NCBI GenBank assembly: GCA_018380115.1
Contig: JAGZUF010000012.1
Coordinates: 13,690 to 77,689 of the forward strand
From: Oscillospiraceae bacterium
GTDB lineage: Bacteria; Bacillota; Clostridia; Oscillospirales; Ruminococcaceae
Length of the DNA: 64,000 nucleotides
Direction of reading: 5' to 3'
A program made the position numbers and the translations under genes. A model generated the notes under the pieces. That model saw only the letters and a program-made list of their open reading frames with translations, was not told the origin of the DNA and did no database searches. Positions within the stretch are counted from its first letter, which is position 1. Each line of letters begins with the position of its first letter. Of the stretch, positions 34,424 through 42,631 are shown one piece after another.

Positions 34424-35260
34424 ATGAAACTTATCGATATCAGCAGGATATCTGTTTTGAATATCCATTACAATAACTATACCCTGGATTATTTTCTGGA
34501 TTGCCAAGCCAGGCTCGGCGTAAAAAATGTGGAGCTGCTGGGTGCTCATCAGGGACTGTGGATGGATGAATACGGTTATCAGGACGCCGCGCCCATCCGT
34601 AAAAAGCTGGAAGCGCGTGGGCTTTCCTGCCCGGTGTTCACGCCGGAAAACTGCGGCTACGGCTACCAGTTTGCCGCAAAAGAGCCGGAGCTCAAAGAGC
34701 GCTGTTTCCGTTATTTTGCGAACGGCATCCGCTTCGGCGCAGAGCTGGGCGCCAAAATTCTGGAGGCCAACAGCGGCTGGGGCTATTGGAATGAGCCGGA
34801 GGAAGAGGGCTTCAAGCGCTCGGCCGAGATGCACAGCCGCCTGGCTGAAGTAGCAAAAGAATACGGCATGACCATCGCCTGTGAATCGCTTCGCCCGCAG
34901 GAGACACGCATCGGTTACCGCATCGACCAAATCAAACGCCTGTTCGACACAGTGCGGCATCCTAACTTCAAGGTCATGATAGACCTCACTGCCATCTGCG
35001 TACAGGGGGAAAGCATACAGCGCTGGTTCGACACCTTTGGCGCCGAAAATATCATTCACAGCCATTTTCAGGACTGCGACCCCTATGGCCACTATGTGTG
35101 GGGCGACGGCAAGCAGAACCTGCACGATATGCTGTGCGCTTTTCTGCGCAACGGTTACACGGGCCTGTTCAGCCAGGAGCTGACGGACGGGCGCTATTTT
35201 GCAGACCCCTTCTATCATGACCAGCGCAACATGCGTAACCTTCGCATGTACACAGAATAA
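34424..35260 (+). CDS. FrlC-like sugar phosphate isomerase/epimerase, paralogue 2
   Basis: A 278-residue paralogue of the preceding gene, with HYNNYTLDYFLDCQARLGVK near residue 14, FTPENCGYGYQ near 72, Glu in CESLRPQET, Asp in MIDLTAI, His in HSHFQDCDPYGHYVWGDG and Glu in FSQELTDGRYFADP. All metal-site residues are retained. It begins 13 nt after paralogue 1 with GGAGGTG upstream. Likely an epimerase or isomerase on a related substrate or a later step. Confidence 0.87.
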   Translation: MKLIDISRISVLNIHYNNYTLDYFLDCQARLGVKNVELLGAHQGLWMDEYGYQDAAPIRKKLEARGLSCPVFTPENCGYGYQFAAKEPELKERCFRYFANGIRFGAELGAKILEANSGWGYWNEPEEEGFKRSAEMHSRLAEVAKEYGMTIACESLRPQETRIGYRIDQIKRLFDTVRHPNFKVMIDLTAICVQGESIQRWFDTFGAENIIHSHFQDCDPYGHYVWGDGKQNLHDMLCAFLRNGYTGLFSQELTDGRYFADPFYHDQRNMRNLRMYTE

Positions 35261-35275
35261 GGAGGCGGGCTTTAT

Positions 35276-36124
35276 ATGTCAAAACTGCTGATGAGTCAGC
35301 TTGCCGCTACCAATATGGTGTATATGCACTTTTCCTTCGGCTACTTTTTGGATTCCATGGACCGCCTTGGCGTCCACCGGCTGGAGCTGTACGGATGCAG
35401 CAATCATTTCCACTTTTATGACAGCGAGGAAGACCCTGCCCCTGCCATGAAGAAGCTGCTGCGCAGCCGCGGGTTCGAAGTGGTATCTCTGATGCCGGAA
35501 GAAAACACCTATGCTGTAAATATCGCTGCGCCCGAGGCCAATATACGGGATAAGACGGTGGCGCAGTACAAGCGCTTCATTGAAGCCGCCGCCGAGCTGG
35601 AGTGCCCGCAGATGCTTCTGTGCCCGGGCCGTCCCTACTGGGATAAACCCTTCTCGCTTGGGTACCGGTGCGGGCTTGATTCTGTGGAAAAGCTGGTGCG
35701 CCACGGTGAAAAGTACGGGGTAACGCTGATGTACGAGAACCTGAACCCGCGTGAATCGCGCCTGGCGTCCAACCGCTTCGATCAGTTCCGCGTAGTGAAG
35801 GAGATAGATTCCCCTTATCTGAAGTGCTGTGTGGACACCGTGCCCGTGGCCTGCGCGGGCGAAACACTGGAGCAGTATTTTGAACTGATGGGTGACAAAC
35901 TGGCACATATCCACCTGAATGACGGATGCCCCACAGGCCATATGAAATGGGGCGACGGCATCCAAGACCTGGACGCCCACCTGAATGCCATGCGCAAGTA
36001 CGGCTACACCGGCACCATCACCATGGAGATGGCCAACGGCGCCTATCAGCTGGACCCGGAGCCGCATTACCGCGCCAATATCGAAACTCTGCGCAGCCAT
36101 TTTGACGGGGGGGAACTGGTATGA
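35276..36124 (+). CDS. FrlC-like sugar phosphate isomerase/epimerase, paralogue 3
   Basis: A 282-residue paralogue with MHFSFGYFLDSMDRLGVHRL near the N-terminus, SLMPEENTYAVNIAAPE near 75, Glu in MYENLNPRES, Asp in CVDTVPV, His in HIHLNDGCPTGHMKWGDG and Glu in TITMEMANGAYQLDP. The metal site is complete although the surroundings diverge from paralogues 1 and 2. It ends by overlapping paralogue 4 by 4 nt (ATGA). GGAGGCGGG precedes the ATG. Confidence 0.86.
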   Translation: MSKLLMSQLAATNMVYMHFSFGYFLDSMDRLGVHRLELYGCSNHFHFYDSEEDPAPAMKKLLRSRGFEVVSLMPEENTYAVNIAAPEANIRDKTVAQYKRFIEAAAELECPQMLLCPGRPYWDKPFSLGYRCGLDSVEKLVRHGEKYGVTLMYENLNPRESRLASNRFDQFRVVKEIDSPYLKCCVDTVPVACAGETLEQYFELMGDKLAHIHLNDGCPTGHMKWGDGIQDLDAHLNAMRKYGYTGTITMEMANGAYQLDPEPHYRANIETLRSHFDGGELV

Positions 36125-36948
36125 ATGAATGGAGCATGGCCCGCTTTTGTGTTCTGACGGCGCCGTTTCTGCATCATACGCTGGAATATGGCCTGGATTC
36201 CATTGCTGCCAATGGCTTTTCCAGCATCGAATTATGGGGTGCCTCGCCTCATTACTGTCTGGACGATTATGACAGCGCCTCCCGCGCACACGCTGTGCGC
36301 GGGATAAACAGCATGCTGGCTGCGCGCGGCCTTACTATGGCGGTATACCACCCCGAGCAGGTGCGGCAATACCCTGTCAACATCGCTTCCCCCAGCGCGT
36401 ACATACGAAAAAAAAGCCTCGATTTTATGCGCCGCAGCATTGAGGACGCCGCAGCCTTCAGCGCACCCATCATGATTCTGGCGCCCGGCTGGGTGTTCGT
36501 AGATGATTTCACACAGGCCGACACACAGCGCGCCGTGGAAAGCATACAGCAGCTGGCCGAATGGGCAAAGCCATTGGGGGTGCGTCTGGCCATGGAGCAG
36601 CAGGAGCCCGCCACCAGCCTTTTGTGCAGCACGCTGCCGCGCCTTTCACACTTGGTAAAAGCGGCCGGGACAGAGGCCTGCATGGACATTCCGCTGGCGC
36701 TGGAAAGCGGCGTTGGCGCCGATGATTATTACGAGGCTTTCGGCTCTCTGGCCCACATACATCTGGCAGATACCGGCTACCGTGCCTTCGGCCAGGGAAG
36801 CCTGGATATCTCCGGGCTTTTGAAAAGCCTTGACGCACACGGCTATGCCGGAAAGGTCAGCATCTCGCTTTGGGGCGCCGCGCATTACCCCGACCCGGAC
36901 ACCCCGCTGCGCGCATGCCGCGACTGGCTGCTGGCGCATGGCTGCTGA
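36121..36948 (+). CDS. Degenerate FrlC-like paralogue 4 with lost metal ligands
   Basis: A 275-residue member of the same tandem family (NGFSSIELWGASPHYCLDDY near residue 29; HPEQVRQYPVNIASPSAYIR near 77). It keeps Glu in AMEQQEP, Asp in CMDIPLAL and His in HIHLADT. The block that reads GQEITDG, SQELTDG or TMEMANG in the other three is SISLWGA here, so the last ligand/catalytic Glu is Ser. The GH of YGHLVWGDG is also gone (GYRAFGQG). It may be a non-catalytic partner, or act on a substrate with another mechanism. It is translationally coupled to paralogue 3. Confidence 0.82.
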   Translation: MNEWSMARFCVLTAPFLHHTLEYGLDSIAANGFSSIELWGASPHYCLDDYDSASRAHAVRGINSMLAARGLTMAVYHPEQVRQYPVNIASPSAYIRKKSLDFMRRSIEDAAAFSAPIMILAPGWVFVDDFTQADTQRAVESIQQLAEWAKPLGVRLAMEQQEPATSLLCSTLPRLSHLVKAAGTEACMDIPLALESGVGADDYYEAFGSLAHIHLADTGYRAFGQGSLDISGLLKSLDAHGYAGKVSISLWGAAHYPDPDTPLRACRDWLLAHGC

Positions 36949-36988
36949 AAGGCACGTATTTTGAAAAATGGAAGGGAGCAATCTCGAC

Positions 36989-38086
36989 ATGCTATATGAA
37001 GCCCGCCTTGCCCGTGCACGGCAGGCCATGCGTGAGAAGGGCATCGACCTTCTCCTGCTTACCCCTGCCACCGACCTGTTCTATCTGACAGGCATGCGCG
37101 GCCATTTGTTCGAGCGCCTTGCCTGCTGCATCATTACCAAAGACGAGGTTCACTTTATTTCGCCTGTGTTTGAGCTTGGGAACCTGAAGGAGGATACGCG
37201 CAGCCTTCTGTGCTGCCACGGCTGGCGTGACGGAGAGGACCCCTTTGCGCTGGCGAATGGCCTGCTGCCGCGGCAGGGCTGCACCATTGCTGTGGGCGCA
37301 GCCGTGCCCAGCTGGGTGCTGCTTGGCATGCAGACGCTGCGGCCGCAGTACACTTGGGTTTCGGCCGAAGGCCTGATGCGCGGCCTGCGCATGGTGAAGG
37401 ATGAAGCCGAGTATGCCCTTTTGAAAAAGGCACAGCAGAACAGCTGCCGCGCTTTGTGCCGCCTGATAGAACACGGGCTGTGCGGCATGACGGAATTGCA
37501 GGCCGGCAAGCTGCTGATGCAGTACAGCGATGAAGAGGGGGTGGATTCGCCCGACGGCGTCCCCATTGTGGCCGCCGGGCCGAACAGCGCCCTGCCGCAC
37601 CACGTTACGGGCGACACGGTAATCTGTCCCGGCGATGTAGTGGTGATAGATTTCGGCGGCGAAAACAGAGGCGAAGGCTATATTGCCGATACCACCCGCG
37701 TGTTTGCCATCAAACGCATGCCGGAGGGCCTTCAGGAAATTTATGATATTGTCATGGCTGCCAACCAGGCCGCCTTTGAGGCGGCCAAGCCGGGCGCCGT
37801 GTGCGAAGATGTGGACAAAGCAGCCCGCAGCGTGATAGAAAAGGCCGGCTACGGCCAGTACTTCACCCACCGGCTGGGTCATGGCCTTGGCCTGGATGTG
37901 CACGAGCACCCCTATCTTTCGGCCGGCAGCAAGCATATCATCCAGGCCGGCAATGTCTTTTCCGACGAGCCAGGCATTTATATTCCCGGGCGCTTCGGCG
38001 TCCGCATCGAAGACCTGCTGTTTGTCCATCCCGAAGGCGCTGAACGCCTCACACCGCTGGACCATGCCCTGCGTGTGGTGGATTAA
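36989..38086 (+). CDS. M24-family Xaa-Pro aminopeptidase-like protein
   Basis: A 365-residue protein with an N-terminal creatinase-like domain (LARARQAMREKGIDLLLLTP, FYLTGMRGH) and a pita-bread catalytic domain. Metal ligands are the two Asp in VIDFGGENRGEGYIADTTRV, His in HRLGHGLGLDVHEHPYL, Glu in FSDEPGIYIPG and Glu in GVRIEDLL. It probably removes an N-terminal residue before Pro, or cleaves a related amide in the compound imported by Opp. ATG at 36989 follows GAAGGGAG at 10 nt; an ATG at 36968 is less likely. Last gene of the plus arm. Confidence 0.88.
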   Translation: MLYEARLARARQAMREKGIDLLLLTPATDLFYLTGMRGHLFERLACCIITKDEVHFISPVFELGNLKEDTRSLLCCHGWRDGEDPFALANGLLPRQGCTIAVGAAVPSWVLLGMQTLRPQYTWVSAEGLMRGLRMVKDEAEYALLKKAQQNSCRALCRLIEHGLCGMTELQAGKLLMQYSDEEGVDSPDGVPIVAAGPNSALPHHVTGDTVICPGDVVVIDFGGENRGEGYIADTTRVFAIKRMPEGLQEIYDIVMAANQAAFEAAKPGAVCEDVDKAARSVIEKAGYGQYFTHRLGHGLGLDVHEHPYLSAGSKHIIQAGNVFSDEPGIYIPGRFGVRIEDLLFVHPEGAERLTPLDHALRVVD

Positions 38087-38177
38087 GCTTTTTATCATGC
38101 TGCATGCAGGCGCCGCACAGCCGGGGCCGGGCAACACAGCAAGCGTCCCGTCTTGCAGTTCCGGCGCTGCATACAAG

Positions 38178-38220
38178 CAGCCCTCCCGCCAGCCGTTAGG
38201 CTGGCAGGGGGGCTTTTCCG
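38178..38220 (+). terminator. Terminator of the FrlC-like/M24 operon
   Basis: AGCCCTCC and CGCCAGCC pair with GGCTGGC and AGGGGGGCT around a GTTA loop, followed by TTTTCCGTTTTC. It lies about 90 nt past the M24 stop. Confidence 0.8.
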
Positions 38221-38592
38221 TTTTCTTATCCCCTCCCTGCGGTAAGCTGCTTTGCGCCGCAGCAGGGTGCGGTTTGCACATGGCACCGCAGGAAAAAACG
38301 CCGCAATACGCCTGCCCACCGGCCGCAGGCCCTTCCTTTCCATACAGCCACAGATCCTTTGCGGCACATAAAAGGGGCGCCGCCTCCGAAAGACGCGGCA
38401 AGTGGAAAGCGCCGGGGCGCAGTCGGAAACTATGGGAAATGAATCTGTCCGCAGTACAAACCGTCCTGCCGGAGAGCATGCGTGCGGGGTAACCTGAAAA
38501 GGCTGCTTTGTGCGCACAACAGCCCCTCTCTGCGGGAATGCCGCTTTTCACGGGCCCGGCTAAAATGTACGGGGCCCCGCTCTGACTCTGAT
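38221..38592. other. Intergenic gap of about 370 nt
   Basis: GC-rich sequence with several short complementary stretches. No gene and no known riboswitch or RNA family could be recognised. Confidence 0.4.
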
Positions 38593-38621
38593 TTTACAGG
38601 CTGCTAAAATCATGCTATACT
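38593..38621 (+). promoter_or_regulatory. Promoter of the EpsG-like gene
   Basis: TTTACA (38593-38598), a 17-nt spacer and TATACT (38616-38621), giving a leader of about 30 nt before the ATG at 38658. Confidence 0.68.
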
Positions 38622-38657
38622 GTCAGCATAGCAAAACAGAACCGGGGGAGCTTTTCT

Positions 38658-39761
38658 ATGATTTTTTACAGTGCCGTCACCGGGCTCAGCATATGGCTTG
38701 CCGCACTGGCGCAGAACAAAAGGGAGCACGCCCCGCTGGCGGGGGAAAAAAACGGCCCCAGCTGGCGGCTTCTGGCGGCGCTCAGCGCTGTGCCGCTGTT
38801 TCTTGCCATGGCCTTCCGCTATGATGTGGGTACAGATTATCTGCCAATTTATGACGCACGGTTTCAGGAGGCGGCTGCCGGCCTTCACGATTCTGTTGAT
38901 TGGGACCCCGCCTACTGGCTTATTTTCCGCGTGTGCTCTGTGCTGTTCGATTCCTCCGTGTCGGTGTTTATCGTCAGCGCTCTGCTCATCATCGGCTTTT
39001 TGTGGGTGGCCGTCTGGAAGCTGTCGCCCGCGCCGTGGCTAAGCATCGCCGTCTTTGTGGCGTCGCGCCAGTTCTTCATCAGCTTAAACGGCGTGCGTCA
39101 AAGCACGGCGCTGGCGCTTGTGTGCGTGGGGCTCATCTTTGTTGCGCAGAAATCGTTTTGGAAGTATGCCCTGTGCGTCATCGCCGCGTGTATGTTCCAC
39201 GCCTCCGTCATTGTGTTTCTGCCGCTGTATATCCTTGTATGGATACCGCTTACCCCCGCTGTCAGCCTTGGCCTGCTGGTACTGGGCTCTTTGCTGCGCA
39301 CGCCGCTGCTGTGGGTGCTGCGCGCCCTGGCCGCACAGACAAAATATGCCAACTATTTCGGTTCTATCTATGATTCCACACTGCGTTTCCATCCGCAGAC
39401 ATTTCCCCTGTTCATATTCCTGTTCATCATCGTGTGCTTTGTTGTTTCACAAAAGCCCATCCAAAAGGAAGAACGGCTGTTCCGCTTTTTATTCAACCTG
39501 AATGTAGTGTCGCTTTTCCTCTCTTTTAATCTGGACCTTTTTCCTCAAGCGGAGCGCATCAGCTGGTCGCTGGAATTCCCATGCGTCCTTTTTATGCCCA
39601 TGGTTCTGTGCCGTGTAGAGGACAAATTAACGCGCCGCGTGCTGACAGGCGCTGTGCTTGCCGCCTATATTCTCGTGATGTGGTACCGTATCGTCATGGT
39701 GGGCGACCACGAGGTGCTGCCCTACCGCTGTGTGTTTTTCCCGGAATTCATCTTTCCATAA
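38658..39761 (+). CDS. EpsG-family polysaccharide biosynthesis membrane protein
   Basis: A 367-residue polytopic protein with around ten helices. AMFRYDVGTDYLPIYD-like sequence (AFRYDVGTDY near residue 53) and FFISLNGVRQSTALAL near 139 are the conserved soluble-loop motifs of EpsG. This family probably includes polymerases or flippase-like factors in exopolysaccharide assembly. It is monocistronic between its own promoter and terminator, remote from the exopolysaccharide operon. ATG at 38658 follows GGGGGAG. Confidence 0.8.
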   Translation: MIFYSAVTGLSIWLAALAQNKREHAPLAGEKNGPSWRLLAALSAVPLFLAMAFRYDVGTDYLPIYDARFQEAAAGLHDSVDWDPAYWLIFRVCSVLFDSSVSVFIVSALLIIGFLWVAVWKLSPAPWLSIAVFVASRQFFISLNGVRQSTALALVCVGLIFVAQKSFWKYALCVIAACMFHASVIVFLPLYILVWIPLTPAVSLGLLVLGSLLRTPLLWVLRALAAQTKYANYFGSIYDSTLRFHPQTFPLFIFLFIIVCFVVSQKPIQKEERLFRFLFNLNVVSLFLSFNLDLFPQAERISWSLEFPCVLFMPMVLCRVEDKLTRRVLTGAVLAAYILVMWYRIVMVGDHEVLPYRCVFFPEFIFP

Positions 39762-39821
39762 CCCGATGCGCCGTGTGCAGTGCGTATCGAAAAAAGGCGG
39801 GCCCATGGCCTGCCCTATATG

Positions 39822-39870
39822 GCACACTGCCCCGCCTCTTTCGAAAAAGAGGCGGGGCAGTGTGCATTTT
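39822..39870 (+). terminator. Terminator between the EpsG-like gene and cysS (convergent)
   Basis: A perfect 20-bp stem (39822-39841 with 39846-39865) capped by CGAA and followed by ATTTTTATTTTT on the plus strand. It ends the EpsG-like transcript and, as a hairpin, may also serve cysS, whose stop is at 39884. Confidence 0.85.
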
Positions 39871-39883
39871 TATTTTTCAATTT

Positions 39884-41278
39884 TTACTTTTTCAGCACCT
39901 TCGGGCCCTGCGGCGTGTCCTCCACAGCGTAGCCTTTTTCGCCTATTTCGGCGCGCAGGGCGTCGGCGCGGGCCCAGTCCTTCGCCTTTTTCGCCTCTGC
40001 ACGGGCAGCTACCAGCGCCATCACGTCTGCGGGCACGGCCTCCTTTTCACGGTGCTGCACGATGCCCAATACGCCCGTCAGCTCGTCGAACACTGAGGCC
40101 GCCTCCTCCAGCGCGCCCCTCGAAGCACCCGACGCAAGCGTGTTCGCATCTCGCACAAAATCGAAAATAGCGGCAAGGGCGTCCGGCGTGTTCAAATCAT
40201 CGTCCATGGCCTCACAGAACTTCTCGCGGGCAAAGCGTGCCTTCACCGTCAGGGCCTCGCTCTCGCCCCCGGCATTTTCCAAGGCAAAAGCCAGGTTTTC
40301 CCGGCAGGTATACAGGCGTTCCAGCGCAGACCTGCAGGCCTCTATCAAATCCACTGTATAATTCAGCGGGCTGCGATACTGCGCCGTGAGCATGAAATAT
40401 CGGATAGGCTCATAGCCGTATTTCTGCGCAATTTCACGCACAGTGAAAAAGTTGCCCGCACTTTTGCTCATCTTGCGGTTATCAATATTCAGAAACGCGT
40501 TATGCATCCAGTAATGCGCGAACTCACAGCCGTTGGCACATTCGCTCTGTGCAATCTCATTTTCATGGTGCGGAAAGATGAGATCCTCGCCGCCCGCGTG
40601 AATGTCGATAGTCTCGCCCAGATGCTTGCGCGCCATGGCGCTGCACTCAATATGCCAGCCGGGGCGGCCGGGGCCGTAGGGGCTGTCCCAATAGGGCTCG
40701 CCGGGCTTTGCCGCCTTCCACACGGCAAAATCTGCCGGGTCCTCCTTCAAATCGTCCTCCAGTGTATGGCGCAGGCTGCGGTTACCGCTTTCCAGCTCAT
40801 CCAGATTCAGGTGCGAGAGCTTGCCATATTCCTTAAACTTGCGCGCACGGAAATAAACATCGCCGTTTTTGGCCACATAGCCGTAGCCTTTCCCGATAAT
40901 ATCCGCCACGATGGAGAGTATCTCTTCAATATGCTCGGTGGCGCGCGGACGCACGGTGGGCGGCAGCACATTCAGGCCCTCGCAGTCCTTCAGGAATTCC
41001 GCCTCATAGCGGCGGGCCACCTCCTGCATGGAGATGCCCTCCTCGTTGGCCTTTGTGATGAGCTTGTCGTCAATGTCTGTGATGTTTGATACAAAGCGCA
41101 CCCTGTTGCCGCGGTATTCCAGATAGCGGCGCAGCGTGTCGAACACCACCACGGGCCTCGCATTGCCGATGTGGATATAGTTATATACCGTGGGGCCGCA
41201 CACATAGATGCGGAAATTGCCCGGCATGATGGGCTTCAGCTCTTCTTTTCGCCTTGTCAGTGTGTTGAATACCTGCAT
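39884..41278 (-). CDS. cysS: Cysteinyl-tRNA synthetase
   Basis: A 464-residue class I synthetase: YVCGPTVYNYIHIGNARP near residue 25 (first Zn Cys and the HIGH-like HIGN), WHIECSAMARKHLG near 205 (Zn Cys), FPHHENEIAQSE near 232 (Zn His/Glu) and KMSKSAGNFFT near 266 (KMSKS). The C-terminal helical bundle has the DALRAEI block. It charges tRNA-Cys. The start at 41278 sits 16 nt behind the preceding gene, leaving no room for a T-box leader of its own, so it is co-transcribed with the methionine gamma-lyase-family gene. Confidence 0.97.
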   Translation of the reverse strand: MQVFNTLTRRKEELKPIMPGNFRIYVCGPTVYNYIHIGNARPVVVFDTLRRYLEYRGNRVRFVSNITDIDDKLITKANEEGISMQEVARRYEAEFLKDCEGLNVLPPTVRPRATEHIEEILSIVADIIGKGYGYVAKNGDVYFRARKFKEYGKLSHLNLDELESGNRSLRHTLEDDLKEDPADFAVWKAAKPGEPYWDSPYGPGRPGWHIECSAMARKHLGETIDIHAGGEDLIFPHHENEIAQSECANGCEFAHYWMHNAFLNIDNRKMSKSAGNFFTVREIAQKYGYEPIRYFMLTAQYRSPLNYTVDLIEACRSALERLYTCRENLAFALENAGGESEALTVKARFAREKFCEAMDDDLNTPDALAAIFDFVRDANTLASGASRGALEEAASVFDELTGVLGIVQHREKEAVPADVMALVAARAEAKKAKDWARADALRAEIGEKGYAVEDTPQGPKVLKK

Positions 41279-41294
41279 CGTTATTTCCCCTTTC

Positions 41295-42548
41295 TCACAG
41301 TTCCAGCATGCGCTGCGCGCCCAGCAGCACGCCCGCGCGGGCGGCGGCAAAATTCAGCCCGCCCTGCACATATACCGTGTACGGCTCGCGCATGGGGCCG
41401 TCGGCAGAGAGTTCGATAGACGATCCCAGCGTAAAGGCGCCCGCCGCCATGATAACCTCGTCATCATAGCCCGGCATGGGGCAGGGCTCCGGCGCGGCAA
41501 AAGAATCCACCGGACTGCCCGCCTGCACGCCGCCGCACAGCGCCACCATGCCCTGCGGGCTTTTGGTGTTGACGCTAGTGATGATGTCGTTGCGCGGCGC
41601 CGTATAGCGCGGCGTCACCTCATAGCCCAACAGCTCGAACAGGCAGCTTGTGTACACGCTGGTTTTCAGCGCCTCGCACACCACGCCCGGGGCATAGTAA
41701 AGGCCCAAATACAGCTCGCGCAGCACATTCAGTGTGCAGCCTATCTCGCCGCCCACGCCCGGGGCCGAAAGGCGGTGCGCGCATTTTTCCACAAGGTCTG
41801 CCCGGCCCGCAATATAGCCGCCCGTAGGTGCAATGCCGCCGCCGGGGTTTTTGATGAGGCTGCCAGCCATCAGGTCCGCCCCGCACTGTGTGGGCTCCTG
41901 CTTCTGGGTAAACTCGCCGTAGCAGTTGTCCACCATCACGATAATATCCGGCTGGGCTTCTTTGGCCGCCCGGCTGATGGCCCCGATGTCCGCAAGGCTC
42001 AGTGCATCACGCGAAGAATAACCGCGGCTGCGCTGGATATAGCACATTTTTGCACCCTTGCATTTCTGCTCGATGAGCGCAAGGTCCGGCCTGCCGTCCT
42101 TCAGCGGTACCTCATCATACTGCACGCCCCACTCCTTCAGGCTGCCCCAGCCCTTGTCGCCCGTCAGGCCGATAACACCCAGCAGGGTGTCGTACGGGGT
42201 GCCTGCCGCAGCCACCATGCGGTCTCCCGGGCGCAGCACACCGAACAAAGCCACGCTCAGCGTGTGCGTGCCGGAGAGAAAGCTTTGGCGGAACAAAGAC
42301 GCTTCGGCCCCCACCGCCCTTGCAAACACCTGCTCCAGCTTGTCGCGGCCGGGGTCGTCCGTGCCATAGCCGGTGGTGCCCACCAGATGCTGGCCGCCCA
42401 CGCCGCAATCGGTAAAAGCGCGCAGCATTTTCAGCTGGTTGTATTCTTTGATTTCCTCCAGGGCTGCAAACTGCCCGGCGCACAGCCCGCGCGCCTGCCT
42501 GTCCAGCTCCAGCAGGCGCGGGCTGATATTATAGAACTCTCCTACCAC
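41295..42548 (-). CDS. Methionine gamma-lyase family / aluminium-resistance-type PLP protein
   Basis: A 417-residue PLP-dependent protein of the Met_gamma_lyase (YnbB-like) family. DCGVGGQHLVGTTGYGTDDP near residue 47, RQSFLSGTHTLSVALFGVLR near 87, MVDNCYGEFTQ near 202 and GSLIKNPGGGIAPTGGYIAG near 228, with the likely PLP Lys. The in vivo reaction is not established; some relatives were linked to aluminium resistance. The start is GTG at 42548 with AAAGGA 14 nt upstream. It precedes cysS by 16 nt, consistent with a role in sulfur amino-acid metabolism, but that is inference. Confidence 0.88.
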   Translation of the reverse strand: MVGEFYNISPRLLELDRQARGLCAGQFAALEEIKEYNQLKMLRAFTDCGVGGQHLVGTTGYGTDDPGRDKLEQVFARAVGAEASLFRQSFLSGTHTLSVALFGVLRPGDRMVAAAGTPYDTLLGVIGLTGDKGWGSLKEWGVQYDEVPLKDGRPDLALIEQKCKGAKMCYIQRSRGYSSRDALSLADIGAISRAAKEAQPDIIVMVDNCYGEFTQKQEPTQCGADLMAGSLIKNPGGGIAPTGGYIAGRADLVEKCAHRLSAPGVGGEIGCTLNVLRELYLGLYYAPGVVCEALKTSVYTSCLFELLGYEVTPRYTAPRNDIITSVNTKSPQGMVALCGGVQAGSPVDSFAAPEPCPMPGYDDEVIMAAGAFTLGSSIELSADGPMREPYTVYVQGGLNFAAARAGVLLGAQRMLEL

Positions 42549-42631
42549 TTTATGTAATATTCCTTTCTGTATATACTATTCGTATTTTCCGAAAAGCCAA
42601 CATGGCCCGGCCCCTGCGCCGGCTTCCCTTT

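Noticed and set aside
36992..38551. A 519-codon minus-strand open frame opposite the M24 peptidase gene
   Set aside because: Antisense shadow; the plus-strand frame has the full M24 metal site, and the minus frame has no known motif.
38221..38592. Possible riboswitch before the EpsG-like gene
   Set aside because: Compared by eye with cobalamin, c-di-GMP, glycine, FMN and TPP core motifs; none matched, and a clean promoter follows at 38593.
41250..41300. T-box leader for cysS
   Set aside because: Only 16 nt separate cysS from the preceding gene, so no leader fits.
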